Below are positions 11,153 through 19,215 of a stretch of 64,000 bases of DNA, in pieces. Source of the DNA: IMCC2047 sp041395865 (lineage in GTDB: Bacteria > Pseudomonadota > Gammaproteobacteria > Pseudomonadales > IMCC2047). Numbering within the stretch: position 1 is the first letter of the stretch; every line of letters begins with the position of its first letter. The notes beneath the pieces were generated by a model, which worked only from the letters and a program-made list of their open reading frames with translations, had not been told where the DNA came from and did no database searches. The translations under genes and the position numbers were made by a program. The stretch spans positions 24,810 through 88,809 of the forward strand of contig JAWKZQ010000011.1 of the NCBI GenBank assembly GCA_041395865.1, written 5' to 3'.

Positions 11153-11324
11153 TAAACTATCCGTATTTGATGCATTTCAGTTTGGCAAAATCATACCACT
11201 TATGACTGTCGAGCAGCGTAAACATAACCTGTATAACAAAAAGTTTTTACGCTTAAATTGCGAATCGGGTTTGACCGGATAAAACGCGTAAAATTTCTTT
11301 TCCCGGTGATGAAACTGTCTTGTC

Positions 11325-11344
11325 TATAATAAGTCTTTTATAAT
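11325..11344 (+). promoter_or_regulatory. Candidate -10 elements upstream of yciB
   Basis: Two TATAAT hexamers lie 25-50 bases before the yciB start (11325-11330 and 11339-11344). No convincing -35 hexamer is spaced 16-18 bases away from either, so this is only a suggestion. Confidence 0.3.
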
Positions 11345-11374
11345 CGATCACTTTCCAGCGCTAGAAACGTCACA

Positions 11375-11944
11375 ATGAAAAAATTACTGTTCGACTTTTT
11401 CCCTATCGTCATCTTCTTTGCCGTTTACAAGTACACCGGCAATATGATCACTGCAACCGCCGTACTTATTCCCGCCACCATTGCCCAGGTTGCCTGGTCC
11501 TACTGGCGCACACGCAAGATCGAGAAAATGTACCTGGTGACGCTGGCACTGGTTGTCCTGCTGGGCGGCGCCACCATTCTGTTTAAAAACCAGGCCTTTA
11601 TTCAATGGAAACCCACCGTGGTGAACTGGCTCTTTGCACTGGTGTTTCTTGGCAGCCAGTTCATTGGCAGCAAAAACATCCTGCAGCGTATGATGGGCAA
11701 CCAACTGGAACTTACACCCGCGATCTGGGCACGCCTGAACTACATGTGGGTCGGATTTTTTATCTTCAGCGGCCTGGCCAACCTTTACGTCGCTTTCAGC
11801 GGCCAGTTCTCGGAAGAGGCCTGGGTGAACTTCAAGTTATTCGGCATGCTCGGACTGACCTTGATTTTCATCGTGCTGCAGGGCATTTACCTGACCCGGC
11901 ACATTGACCGCAAACAGGCTGAAAAGCCCAATACCAACGAATAA
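11375..11944 (+). CDS. yciB: Inner-membrane septation protein A family (YciB)
   Basis: This is a 189-residue polytopic protein with about five to six hydrophobic helices. Family hallmarks are the start FDFFPIVIFFAVYKYTGNMITATA, the IQWKPTVVNWLFAL loop and LTPAIWARLNYMWVGFF. In Escherichia coli and Shigella, YciB is an inner-membrane protein linked to cell-envelope biogenesis, septation and membrane integrity. The usual partner yciI follows 34 bases downstream and is co-oriented, so the two are probably one operon. Start ATG is chosen from family alignment; the upstream sequence lacks a strong Shine-Dalgarno. Confidence 0.93.
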   Translation: MKKLLFDFFPIVIFFAVYKYTGNMITATAVLIPATIAQVAWSYWRTRKIEKMYLVTLALVVLLGGATILFKNQAFIQWKPTVVNWLFALVFLGSQFIGSKNILQRMMGNQLELTPAIWARLNYMWVGFFIFSGLANLYVAFSGQFSEEAWVNFKLFGMLGLTLIFIVLQGIYLTRHIDRKQAEKPNTNE

Positions 11945-11978
11945 CCCTTTTAACACCTGCTAAACCCAAGGATCTTTT

Positions 11979-12284
11979 ATGTCTCTGTTTTATGCCATTA
12001 TCAGCCAGGATATCCCTAACAGCCTGCCCCTGAGAAAAGAAGCGCGCCCTGCGCATATTGCCCGTCTTGAAGCCCTTAAGGAGCAAGGCCGTTTATTGAT
12101 TGCCGGCCCACACCCCGCTATTGATTCCGACGATCCCGGCGAAGCAGGTTTCACCGGTAGCCTGGTTATTGCAGAGTTCGAATCACTGGACGCTGCGCAG
12201 GCTTGGGCCGATGCCGACCCTTACATGGACGCGGGCGTTTACCAGTCCGTCACCGTTAAGCCCTTCAAAAAAGTACTGCCCTAA
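11979..12284 (+). CDS. yciI: YciI-like protein
   Basis: The 101-residue protein has a ferredoxin-like alpha/beta fold. It starts MSLFYAIISQDIPNSLPLRKEARPAHIARL and contains the conserved GRLLIAGPHPAIDSDDPG and ADADPYMDAGVYQSVTVKPFKKVLP. The conserved His (in RPAHIARL) and Asp (near DADPY) correspond to the putative active-site pair of YciI proteins, whose reaction is unknown. AAGGATC upstream gives a reasonable ribosome binding site. It sits between yciB and the SH3-domain gene in a compact plus-strand run. Confidence 0.9.
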   Translation: MSLFYAIISQDIPNSLPLRKEARPAHIARLEALKEQGRLLIAGPHPAIDSDDPGEAGFTGSLVIAEFESLDAAQAWADADPYMDAGVYQSVTVKPFKKVLP

Positions 12285-12306
12285 GCGGTACCGGCGAGGA
12301 TCAGAC

Positions 12307-12969
12307 GTGAAGAAAATTGCACTTATCATGGCTTCACTGCTGGTAAGCAGCCCGCTGCTGGCCAAGACGGTTTATATTACGGATAGCTTTCAGGCGCCCA
12401 TGCGCACCGGTCAAACCAATGCCTATCGGATTATTGCTTACCCAGCCAGCGGAACCGCCATGGAGGTTCTGGACGTCGACAAGGAAACCGGGTACACCAA
12501 GGTAAAAACCAGCAAAGGTACAGAGGGTTGGGTATTATCTCGCTACCTGGTTGATCAGCCGATCGCCAAACACCGCCTGGCCCAGGTGCAAAAACAACTG
12601 GCTACCTTAAAAGAGCAAAATACCGAGCTGCTCAGCGGCCGTTCCAATGCCGAGCAAAATGCCTCGGAGCTGAGCCGCCAGAACCAGGCCCTGCAAAACA
12701 CCAACAGCAAGCTGGAAAAGGAATTGAGCTACGTCAAAGAGGTTTCCGGAAATGCGATCAGCATTAACCAGCGGAACCAGCAGTTGATTGAGGAAAACCA
12801 GCAACTCAAAAATAAAATCGACCTTCTGAGTTCCGACAATGAACGTCTCAAGGACGATGCTAACAACCAGTTCTTTATGCTGGGTGCCGGCGCCATTCTG
12901 TTAGGGCTGGTACTGGGGTTGGTACTTCCTTCCCTGAAACCCAAACGTAAGGATACCGGCTGGGTGTAA
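12307..12969 (+). CDS. SH3-domain envelope protein with coiled coil and C-terminal TM (YgiM/TIGR04211 family)
   Basis: The start is GTG at 12307, 8 bases after GAGGA; translation gives a signal peptide MKKIALIMASLLVSSPLLAK. A bacterial SH3 domain occupies residues about 20-90 (VYITDSFQAPMRTGQ and KTSKGTEGWVLSRYL). A long coiled coil follows at about 100-190 (repeating QNQALQNTN and EENQQLKNKI), then a C-terminal transmembrane helix (FFMLGAGAILLGLVLGLVLP) with a short basic tail. This order matches the TIGR04211 family, to which E. coli YgiM belongs. It is probably anchored in the inner membrane with the SH3 domain in the periplasm. A strong bidirectional terminator follows at once. 220 residues. 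Confidence 0.88.
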   Translation: MKKIALIMASLLVSSPLLAKTVYITDSFQAPMRTGQTNAYRIIAYPASGTAMEVLDVDKETGYTKVKTSKGTEGWVLSRYLVDQPIAKHRLAQVQKQLATLKEQNTELLSGRSNAEQNASELSRQNQALQNTNSKLEKELSYVKEVSGNAISINQRNQQLIEENQQLKNKIDLLSSDNERLKDDANNQFFMLGAGAILLGLVLGLVLPSLKPKRKDTGWV

Positions 12970-12982
12970 ACCTGCCGCCAAG

Positions 12983-13019
12983 CCATAAAAAAAGCCGCAT
13001 GATGCGGCTTTTTTTATGG
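12983..13019. terminator. Bidirectional rho-independent terminator between the SH3 gene and gloA
   Basis: A near-perfect inverted repeat (CCATAAAAAAAGCCGCAT / ATGCGGCTTTTTTTATGG) has a GC stem of AGCCGCAT and A/T runs on both sides, so it can serve both convergent genes. Confidence 0.9.
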
Positions 13020-13042
13020 GGTCATCAACGCCTTCACACCGT

Positions 13043-13450
13043 CTACCCCTGCAATCCCTTTGCAGCATGCCTGGCGCTGATCAATTCGATCGCGTAACCA
13101 TCCGGGTCCTTTACAAAAGCAATCTCGGTGGTGCCGCCCTTAACGGGACCTGGCTCACGCGTTACCTGCCCGCCCTTTTCCCGAATACGCTCACAGGCCG
13201 AATAAACATCATCCACTTCAATGGCGATATGCCCAAAGGCGTTACCCAGGTCATAGTCGCTCTCACCCCAGTTATAGGTGAGTTCGAGCACGGCTTCATC
13301 GGCTTCGTCACCGTAGCCGACAAAAGCCAGGGTATATTTATATTCCTCGTTATCGGATTGGCGCAACAGGCGCATACCCAGGACATTGGTATAAAAATCG
13401 ACGGATCGTTGCAGGTCGCCGACCCTTAGCATGGTGTGGAGAATTCTCAT
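13043..13450 (-). CDS. gloA: Lactoylglutathione lyase (glyoxalase I)
   Basis: The 135-residue enzyme isomerises the hemithioacetal of methylglyoxal and glutathione to S-lactoylglutathione in the cytosol. The four metal ligands are all present: His5 (ILHTML), Glu56 (LELTYNWG), His74 (FGHIAIEV) and Glu122 (YAIELI). Length and composition fit the short Ni2+-type bacterial enzyme. It follows argG on the minus strand but is separated by a terminator, so it has its own promoter. The same adjacency (gloA1-argG-motY) is known in P. aeruginosa. Confidence 0.96.
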   Translation of the reverse strand: MRILHTMLRVGDLQRSVDFYTNVLGMRLLRQSDNEEYKYTLAFVGYGDEADEAVLELTYNWGESDYDLGNAFGHIAIEVDDVYSACERIREKGGQVTREPGPVKGGTTEIAFVKDPDGYAIELISARHAAKGLQG

Positions 13451-13463
13451 AAATTTCGCCCCT

Positions 13464-13495
13464 AAAAAAATGGGAAGCCGTTATGGGCTTCCCAT
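13464..13495 (-). terminator. Rho-independent terminator after argG
   Basis: A 10-bp stem (ATGGGAAGCC/GGCTTCCCAT) is followed on the minus strand by seven T residues. It separates argG from gloA. Confidence 0.9.
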
Positions 13496-13524
13496 CATTC
13501 TAACTCACAAAACTAACAAACAGG

Positions 13525-14742
13525 TTACAGCAGATCACGGCCTTTGCTCGCGGCAATACGCAGACGCAATGCGTTGAGGCGGATAAAGCCTTCAGCATCT
13601 TTCTGGTTATAGGCGCCGGCATCGTCCTCAAAAGTAGCAATGCTTTCATCAAACAGGCTGTCCTTAGACTGACGTCCTACCACAATAACGTTACCCTTGT
13701 AGAGCTTAACGCGCACGTTACCGTTAACGTGAGTTTGCGTCTGGTCAATCAGGGCCTGCATGGCTTTACGCTCAGGCGACCACCAGTAACCGTTGTAAAT
13801 GATTTCTGCATATTTAGGAATCAGGCTGTCCTTCAGGTGAGCCGCTTCACGATCCAGCGTAATGGATTCGATGGCACGGTGTGCCTTCAGCATGATGGTG
13901 CCGCCCGGCGTTTCATAACAGCCGCGCGACTTCATGCCCACAAAACGGTTTTCTACGATATCGACACGGCCAATACCATTTTCGCCGCCCACTTTGTTCA
14001 GGTAGGTCAGGACTTCAGCCGGTGACATGGCCTTGCCGTCAATCGCAACGATATCACCCTTCTCGTAGGTCAGTTCCAGGTAAGTTGGCGCTTCGGGCGC
14101 CTGCTCGGGCGACACACTCCACAGCCACATATCCTCTTCAGGCTCCGCCCAGGGATCCTCCAGGATGCCGCCTTCGTAGGAAATATGCAGCAGGTTGGCA
14201 TCCATGGAATAAGGCGACTTGTTGCCCTGTTTTTTCTCAACCGGAATACCATGCTCGTCACAATAGGCCAGCAGGGTTTCGCGGGAAGTCAGGTCCCACT
14301 CGCGCCAGGGAGCAATCACCTTAACACCGGGCTTAAGCGCATAGGCGCCCAATTCGAAACGAACCTGGTCGTTACCTTTACCGGTAGCGCCGTGAGCGAT
14401 AGCGTCAGCGCCTGTCTCATTAGCAATTTCAATCAGGCGTTTGGTAATGAGGGGACGCGCAATTGACGTGCCCAGCAGGTACTCGCCTTCGTAAATCGTG
14501 TTGGCTCGGAACATGGGGTAAACGAAATCACGCACAAACTCTTCGCGCAGATCGTCAATGTAGATTTCCTTGATGCCCAGCGCTTCGGCCTTGGCACGTG
14601 CCGGCTCAACCTCTTCACCCTGTCCCAGGTCAGCAGTAAATGTGACTACTTCACAGTTATAGGTTTCCTGAATCCATTTACAGATCACCGAAGTATCGAG
14701 ACCGCCGGAATAGGCCAGCACTACTTTTTTGATATCAGACAT
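13525..14742 (-). CDS. argG: Argininosuccinate synthase
   Basis: This 405-residue enzyme of arginine synthesis joins citrulline and aspartate with ATP. The PP-loop AYSGGLDTSVICKW is at residues 10-23. The citrulline/aspartate-binding segments GATGKGNDQVRFELGAYAL and EKKQGNKSPYSMD are intact, as is MKSRGCYETPGGT. Length is typical of the type I enzyme. argD and argF lie 5-7 kb away on the other strand, so three steps of the same pathway are encoded here in separate transcription units. Confidence 0.98.
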   Translation of the reverse strand: MSDIKKVVLAYSGGLDTSVICKWIQETYNCEVVTFTADLGQGEEVEPARAKAEALGIKEIYIDDLREEFVRDFVYPMFRANTIYEGEYLLGTSIARPLITKRLIEIANETGADAIAHGATGKGNDQVRFELGAYALKPGVKVIAPWREWDLTSRETLLAYCDEHGIPVEKKQGNKSPYSMDANLLHISYEGGILEDPWAEPEEDMWLWSVSPEQAPEAPTYLELTYEKGDIVAIDGKAMSPAEVLTYLNKVGGENGIGRVDIVENRFVGMKSRGCYETPGGTIMLKAHRAIESITLDREAAHLKDSLIPKYAEIIYNGYWWSPERKAMQALIDQTQTHVNGNVRVKLYKGNVIVVGRQSKDSLFDESIATFEDDAGAYNQKDAEGFIRLNALRLRIAASKGRDLL

Positions 14743-14878
14743 CGTCGCTCCGAAGAAATAGGCAAGTTCAAAATTTCAAGGTCGCATATTCTAAACGCGA
14801 CGCGTCCAAAAGCCCAGCGTTAGCAGGCCCTTGAAGCGACAAAGTTTTTAACGTAAAGGGGGGGGGAGAAGGCAGGGA

Positions 14879-15772
14879 TTAGTCACGATCCAAACGAATC
14901 GTGGTCCGGCGGTTACGGGAACGATCGTTCTCGGTGTCATTGCCGAAGGCCGGATACTTATCGCCATGATAACGGGTACGAATGCGGCTCGAACTGATGC
15001 CCTCCTTTTTGAAAAAGGCAGCGATGATATTGGCGCGTTCGCGGGACACCCTGAAATTCGTTTGCTTGTCGCCCGAGCTGTCGGTATGGCCATCGATAAC
15101 GATTCGACTAATGCGCTTGTCAGCCTTCACATAACGGGCGATCAGGCGTAAATATTCCTCCACCTCGTCCGTGATTTTGATTTTGCCTGGCGCGTAGAAT
15201 ACCGCCGAGCGGGCAATATCCTCGAAACTGACAGGCAACAGCTGGCTGACACAGTGCTGGTATTGATTATAAGCTTCCGGGAAATTCACCGTCGAGACCC
15301 CTACTTTCACCCGGGGATAGCCCGCGGCAATGTCCTCGGGCGCAGAAATGGTGGGCATCAATCCCTGGCTTAAACTGGCCAGCATTTGCTGGGCATAGGC
15401 TTTGGGCACCTGTAACGGGATAGGGTCATTGACAACAGGCACCTCGCCAATGGACTGAGGCTCAATCATCGGTTTCCAGACGGCCCCCTCGGCCATCAAT
15501 TTGGCCTTTCCGGGCGCCAGGGTATTGTTTCTTGATTTGAGGTAAAACGTCAGCCCGATGCCAGCCCGGTTGCTGAAAATGCCATCGCCGAAACCCGGGA
15601 CGGGCTGCCAGATACGGCACTCCAACGGCGAGCTCTGCACATGCCATTCGCTGTTTTCCAAACCGGCAGCATAGGTGACGGCATGTACCGAAGAGACAGG
15701 CAGGGCAAAACCCAGCAGACTCGCCGCTACGCGAATAACACGCCTAAATTTTATACCCGTCCGGTGTCTCAT
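14879..15772 (-). CDS. motY: Sodium-type flagellar stator-associated protein MotY (OmpA-like)
   Basis: The 297-residue product has a signal peptide (residues 1-31, ending SSVHA). The N-terminal MotY domain includes YAAGLENSEWHVQSSPLECRIWQPVPGFG and resembles the T-ring stator-binding domain. A C-terminal OmpA-like peptidoglycan-binding domain follows at about 180-297 (VIDGHTDSSGDKQTNFRVSRERA and NRSRNRRTTIRLDRD; TDSSG and the paired Arg are the diaminopimelate-binding features). In Vibrio and Pseudomonas MotY forms the periplasmic T ring that helps hold the stators. No other flagellar genes are in this window. The position between argG and pyrC is the same as in P. aeruginosa. Confidence 0.92.
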   Translation of the reverse strand: MRHRTGIKFRRVIRVAASLLGFALPVSSVHAVTYAAGLENSEWHVQSSPLECRIWQPVPGFGDGIFSNRAGIGLTFYLKSRNNTLAPGKAKLMAEGAVWKPMIEPQSIGEVPVVNDPIPLQVPKAYAQQMLASLSQGLMPTISAPEDIAAGYPRVKVGVSTVNFPEAYNQYQHCVSQLLPVSFEDIARSAVFYAPGKIKITDEVEEYLRLIARYVKADKRISRIVIDGHTDSSGDKQTNFRVSRERANIIAAFFKKEGISSSRIRTRYHGDKYPAFGNDTENDRSRNRRTTIRLDRD

Positions 15773-15974
15773 GATGAATTTGCGAATCAGCAGCTACTAT
15801 CCTTTCCAATCGGTTAAGTAATCGACCAGCTGCTGAAAAACTTTACACAATTCGCAATGAAATTAGAGACAAGCGTTTGCAGCTTTCGCAAGCCAGCACT
15901 TTGCGGTAGGATGCGGGCTCCAAATGGAGCTGCTGTCGCAGCAATCACCAACCCTGCTGCTGAAACATTAGAAT

Positions 15975-17006
15975 ATGACGACATTAACCATCACCCGCCC
16001 CGATGACTGGCACGTGCATGTACGTGACGGTGAGATGCTGGCCACCACCGTTCCCGATATTTCGCGCTATTTTGGCCGCGCCATTATCATGCCAAACCTG
16101 AAACCGCCCGTGTCCACCTGCGACGAGGCTCACGCCTATCGCGAACGCATCATGGCCCAGGTGCCTGAGGGGCGCCATTTCGACCCGCTCATGGTACTTT
16201 ACCTGACCGGCCAGACCTCCCCTGCGGAAATTGCCAAAGCGGCTCAAAGCCCCTACGTTAAGGCCGTCAAATTTTATCCGGCAGGCGCAACGACCAATTC
16301 GGAATCGGGTGTATCAGAACTGGAAAATTCCTTCGATACGCTGGCGGCAATGGAAGAGCACGGTATCCCCTTTCTGGTGCATGGTGAAGTGACCGATACC
16401 GCGATTGATATTTTTGATCGCGAAAAGGTGTTTATCGACCGCACCCTGGCACCGCTGGTTGAACGCTATCCCAATCTGAAAATTGTGATGGAGCACATTA
16501 CAACGGCCGATGCAGCCCAGTTTGTAGCATCGGCACCTGCCAACATCGGCGCCACCATCACGGTCCAGCACCTGCTCTACAACCGTAATGACATGCTGGT
16601 AGGCGGTATTCGCCCGCACCTCTATTGCCTGCCGATCCTGAAACGGGGCACCCATCAGGAAGCCCTGTTAAAAGCCGCGACAAGCGGCAATCAAAAATTC
16701 TTCCTGGGCACCGACTCGGCCCCGCACCTGCGCCACACCAAGGAAACCAGTTGCGGCTGTGCAGGCTGTTATACGGGCTTTGCCGCCATTGAGCTCTATG
16801 CCCATATTTTTGAGAAAATGAACGCGCTGGACAAACTGGAGGGCTTCGCCAGCCACTTCGGCCCGGACTTTTACAACCTGCCGCGCAACACGGATACCAT
16901 CACCCTGCAGAAAAAGGACTGGCAAATCCCCGTAGAGATCCCCGCGGCCAATGAGGTCATCACACCCCTGATGGCTGGCGAAACGCTAGGCTGGCAAGTG
17001 GTATAA
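15975..17006 (+). CDS. pyrC: Dihydroorotase
   Basis: The 343-residue enzyme is of the class II (E. coli PyrC-like) type and catalyses the third step of pyrimidine synthesis. Metal ligands are visible: DDWHVHVRD near residue 13, the carboxylated Lys in VKAVKFYPAGATTNSESGV, MEHITT, and the GTDSAPH Asp motif. The flexible-loop region and C terminus are complete. rnt follows after only 3 bases, suggesting co-transcription. Confidence 0.97.
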   Translation: MTTLTITRPDDWHVHVRDGEMLATTVPDISRYFGRAIIMPNLKPPVSTCDEAHAYRERIMAQVPEGRHFDPLMVLYLTGQTSPAEIAKAAQSPYVKAVKFYPAGATTNSESGVSELENSFDTLAAMEEHGIPFLVHGEVTDTAIDIFDREKVFIDRTLAPLVERYPNLKIVMEHITTADAAQFVASAPANIGATITVQHLLYNRNDMLVGGIRPHLYCLPILKRGTHQEALLKAATSGNQKFFLGTDSAPHLRHTKETSCGCAGCYTGFAAIELYAHIFEKMNALDKLEGFASHFGPDFYNLPRNTDTITLQKKDWQIPVEIPAANEVITPLMAGETLGWQVV

Positions 17007-17009
17007 GGA

Positions 17010-17648
17010 ATGTCTGAGCAAAACGCCAAAACGCCATCGCTGATGGCAAAACGTTTTCGCGGTTACCTGCCAGTCGTTGTCGATGTTGAAACCGGCGGCT
17101 TCAATGCCGCCACCGACGCACTGCTGGAAATTGCAGCCGTCCCGCTGCAAATGGATGAGCAGGGGCTACTCTACCCGGGTGAAACACTGGCTTTTCATGT
17201 CGAGCCTTTCAAAGGTGCGAATATCGAGGAAGCCGCCATTAAGTTCACCGGCATCGACCCTTTTCACCCCTTGCGGATTGCCAGCCCGGAACCGGATGCA
17301 ATCAACAGCATCTTCCGGGGTGTCCGAAAAGCGATCAAGGCCAACGGCTGCAAACGCGCCATCCTGGTGGGGCACAATGCCCATTTCGACCACGGTTTTG
17401 TCAATGCAGCCGCCGAGCGCTGTGACATCAAGCGCAATCCATTCCACCCTTTCTCCAACTTTGACACGGTCAGCCTGTCCGGGCTGGCCCTGGGGCAAAC
17501 GGTTCTGGCCCGCGCCTGTGAAGAAGCCGACATCGAATTCAGCAACGAAGAGGCTCATTCCGCCCGCTACGATACAGAAAAAACAGCCGAACTCTTTTGC
17601 TATATCGTCAATCGCTGGCGAGAGCTTGGCGGTTGGCTGCAGGACTAA
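17010..17648 (+). CDS. rnt: Ribonuclease T
   Basis: The 212-residue protein is a DEDDh 3'-5' exoribonuclease that trims tRNA and other stable RNA 3' ends. Exo I is VVDVETGGFNAATDALLEIAA with the two acidic residues. Exo II is VGHNAHFDHGFVNAA, and the catalytic His/Asp pair is in EAHSARYDTEKTAELF. It is tightly linked to pyrC and followed by a terminator. In P. aeruginosa the same pyrC-rnt-peroxiredoxin order occurs. Confidence 0.97.
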   Translation: MSEQNAKTPSLMAKRFRGYLPVVVDVETGGFNAATDALLEIAAVPLQMDEQGLLYPGETLAFHVEPFKGANIEEAAIKFTGIDPFHPLRIASPEPDAINSIFRGVRKAIKANGCKRAILVGHNAHFDHGFVNAAAERCDIKRNPFHPFSNFDTVSLSGLALGQTVLARACEEADIEFSNEEAHSARYDTEKTAELFCYIVNRWRELGGWLQD

Positions 17649-17666
17649 TTGCCCGCCATACTGACA

Positions 17667-17696
17667 TAAAAAAACCCGGCCAAGGCCGGGTTTTTT
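17667..17696. terminator. Bidirectional terminator between rnt and the peroxiredoxin gene
   Basis: The stem CCCGGCC/GGCCGGG has a 2-base loop and is flanked by A8 and T6 runs, suiting both convergent genes. Confidence 0.92.
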
Positions 17697-17719
17697 GTAT
17701 ACCGAAGCTGAATCCTGAC

Positions 17720-18325
17720 TTACAGGTTATCGGCATTCTCTGACAGGTAGGCCGCTACGCCATCTGGAGAAGCATCCATACCCTTGTCACCTTTGTTCCA
17801 GCCGGCAGGACAAACTTCGCCATGCTCTTCGTGGAATTGCAGCGCATCAACCATACGCAGCAGCTCATCAACGTTACGGCCCAGCGGCAGATCGTTCACA
17901 ACCTGGTGACGAACAACACCTTCTTTGTCGATCAGGAAAGTGCCACGGAAAGCAACGCCGGCTTCTGGATGCTCTACATCGTAAGCCTGACAAATCTCAT
18001 GCTTCATGTCAGCAACCAGTGTGTAGCCCACCTGGCCAATACCGCCGTTGTTAACCGGCGTGTTACGCCACGCATTGTGTGTAAAGTGAGAATCGATGGA
18101 TACACCAATCACTTCAACGCCACGATCAGTAAACTCCTTCAGGCGGTGATCGAAAGCGATCAGCTCAGAAGGACATACGAAGGTGAAGTCCAGCGGATAG
18201 AAGAAAACAACCGCATACTTGCCTTTGGTGCTGGAGGCAAAGTTGAACTCGTCAACAATTTCGCCGCTGCCAAGTACAGCAGAAGCAGTAAAATCCGGGG
18301 CAGGTCTGCCAACTAAAACACTCAT
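17720..18325 (-). CDS. Typical 2-Cys peroxiredoxin (AhpC/TSA family)
   Basis: The 201-residue cytosolic thiol peroxidase has the peroxidatic Cys51 in FYPLDFTFVCPSEL and the resolving Cys172 in HGEVCPAGW. GGIGQVGY (a GGLG-like motif) and the C-terminal helix are present, so it is likely the sensitive, typical 2-Cys type. Start ATG has GGAG seven bases upstream. A perfect FNR/ANR-type half-site pair lies 19 bases before the start. It corresponds in position to the tsaA/PA3529-type gene of Pseudomonas. Confidence 0.95.
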   Translation of the reverse strand: MSVLVGRPAPDFTASAVLGSGEIVDEFNFASSTKGKYAVVFFYPLDFTFVCPSELIAFDHRLKEFTDRGVEVIGVSIDSHFTHNAWRNTPVNNGGIGQVGYTLVADMKHEICQAYDVEHPEAGVAFRGTFLIDKEGVVRHQVVNDLPLGRNVDELLRMVDALQFHEEHGEVCPAGWNKGDKGMDASPDGVAAYLSENADNL

Positions 18326-18343
18326 GATAAATCTCCGTAAAAT

Positions 18344-18357
18344 TTGATCCAGATCAA
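18344..18357. promoter_or_regulatory. FNR/ANR-like box upstream of the peroxiredoxin gene
   Basis: TTGATCCAGATCAA is an exact match to the FNR/ANR consensus TTGAT-N4-ATCAA, and one more A/T pair extends the palindrome on each side. It is only 19-32 bases upstream of the peroxiredoxin start codon. That is too near for class II activation of a leadered transcript, so repression is the more natural reading if it is functional. Confidence 0.5.
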
Positions 18358-18413
18358 AAAATCGAGGCTTATTGTATTACATGGCATACAGGCGTCAAAC
18401 GCTTTTCACAAAC

Positions 18414-18442
18414 AAAAAACCCGCATAAAGTATGCGGGTTTT
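18414..18442 (-). terminator. Terminator after grxD
   Basis: CCCGCATA/TATGCGGG forms a stem with a 3-base loop, followed on the minus strand by six T residues. It separates grxD from the peroxiredoxin promoter region. Confidence 0.85.
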
Positions 18443-18479
18443 GAGTATTTTTACCACGTTTTGACGCTTCGCCCTGCGT

Positions 18480-18809
18480 TTATTCCGACTCAGGGCTGGC
18501 AACCGCGTCCTTGATCATGGTCTGCAGTTCGCCTTGCTCATAAAGCTCGGTGATGATATCGCAACCACCGACCAGGTCGCCATTAATATAGAGCTGGGGA
18601 AAAGTCGGCCAGTTGGAATAACTTGGCAGTGTTGCGCGAATCTCTGGATGCTCAAGAATATTCACATAAGCAAATCGCTCACCACAGGACATAACCGCCT
18701 GGCTTGCACGTGCGGAAAAACCACACTGAGGCTGCTGCGGGGAGCCCTTCATGTAAAGAATAATGGTGTTGCCTTCAATTTGCTGTTTAATGGTTTCAAC
18801 TACATCCAT
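18480..18809 (-). CDS. grxD: Monothiol glutaredoxin (Grx4/GrxD)
   Basis: The 109-residue protein has the CGFS active site at residues 29-32 (PQCGFSARA), plus the glutathione-binding WPTFPQLYINGDLVGGCDII. CGFS glutaredoxins bind and transfer [2Fe-2S] clusters with BolA partners in the cytosol and help iron regulation. Family length is 105-115 residues. GGTGACC precedes the ATG on the minus strand. Position between the peroxiredoxin and arg genes agrees with the Pseudomonas synteny. Confidence 0.96.
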   Translation of the reverse strand: MDVVETIKQQIEGNTIILYMKGSPQQPQCGFSARASQAVMSCGERFAYVNILEHPEIRATLPSYSNWPTFPQLYINGDLVGGCDIITELYEQGELQTMIKDAVASPESE

Positions 18810-19215
18810 AGGTCACCTCAAGGATCATACCTGTTACAAATACGTAACTGACAAACTCCCTCACCGAGAGTATTTTGGGGGCGGATTCTACAGCGTTCTG
18901 CCCCTATTTGATACCCCGGCGGCGGTACAATTTATGTCACGCTTATTACCCTATATTGGGTTTTACTGGCCGGAAGCAAGGCTAAGAAGCCAACGCCGAT
19001 AATAAGTTCAAATCCTGCTAATTTTCGGAACCAACCCAAATAAAACGAATTTTATTCGCACAAAAGCCAATAAAATCCTTTACAGGCAAACAGATACATT
19101 GTCATCACTGAATTATCTTTATATGATTGGCGGCTATTGGAGCTTTTTTTGGAAAGTACCGAAAAATTTGGGGCAGCGCTTGCTGCCTTTTTGCGTTTTA
19201 AAGGATTACAGAAAC
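18810..19215. other. Intergenic region between grxD and argD
   Basis: No gene seen in about 400 bases, which hold the divergent promoters of grxD and argD. A 13-bp AT-rich palindrome, CGAATTTTATTCG at 19046-19058, resembles an arginine-repressor box (GAAT/ATTC half-sites). Its spacer is 3 rather than 4 bases, so ArgR control of argD is only a possibility. An in-frame TTG at 19099 would extend argD by 39 atypical residues and is rejected as the start. Confidence 0.5.

Noticed and set aside
12100..12306. Extended upstream start for the SH3-domain gene
   Set aside because: The extra residues come from the yciI gene in another frame; the GTG at 12307 has a ribosome binding site and opens a perfect signal peptide.
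19099..19215. TTG start giving a longer ArgD
   Set aside because: The added 39 residues lack similarity to ArgD and the ATG at 19216 follows AAGGATT at suitable spacing.
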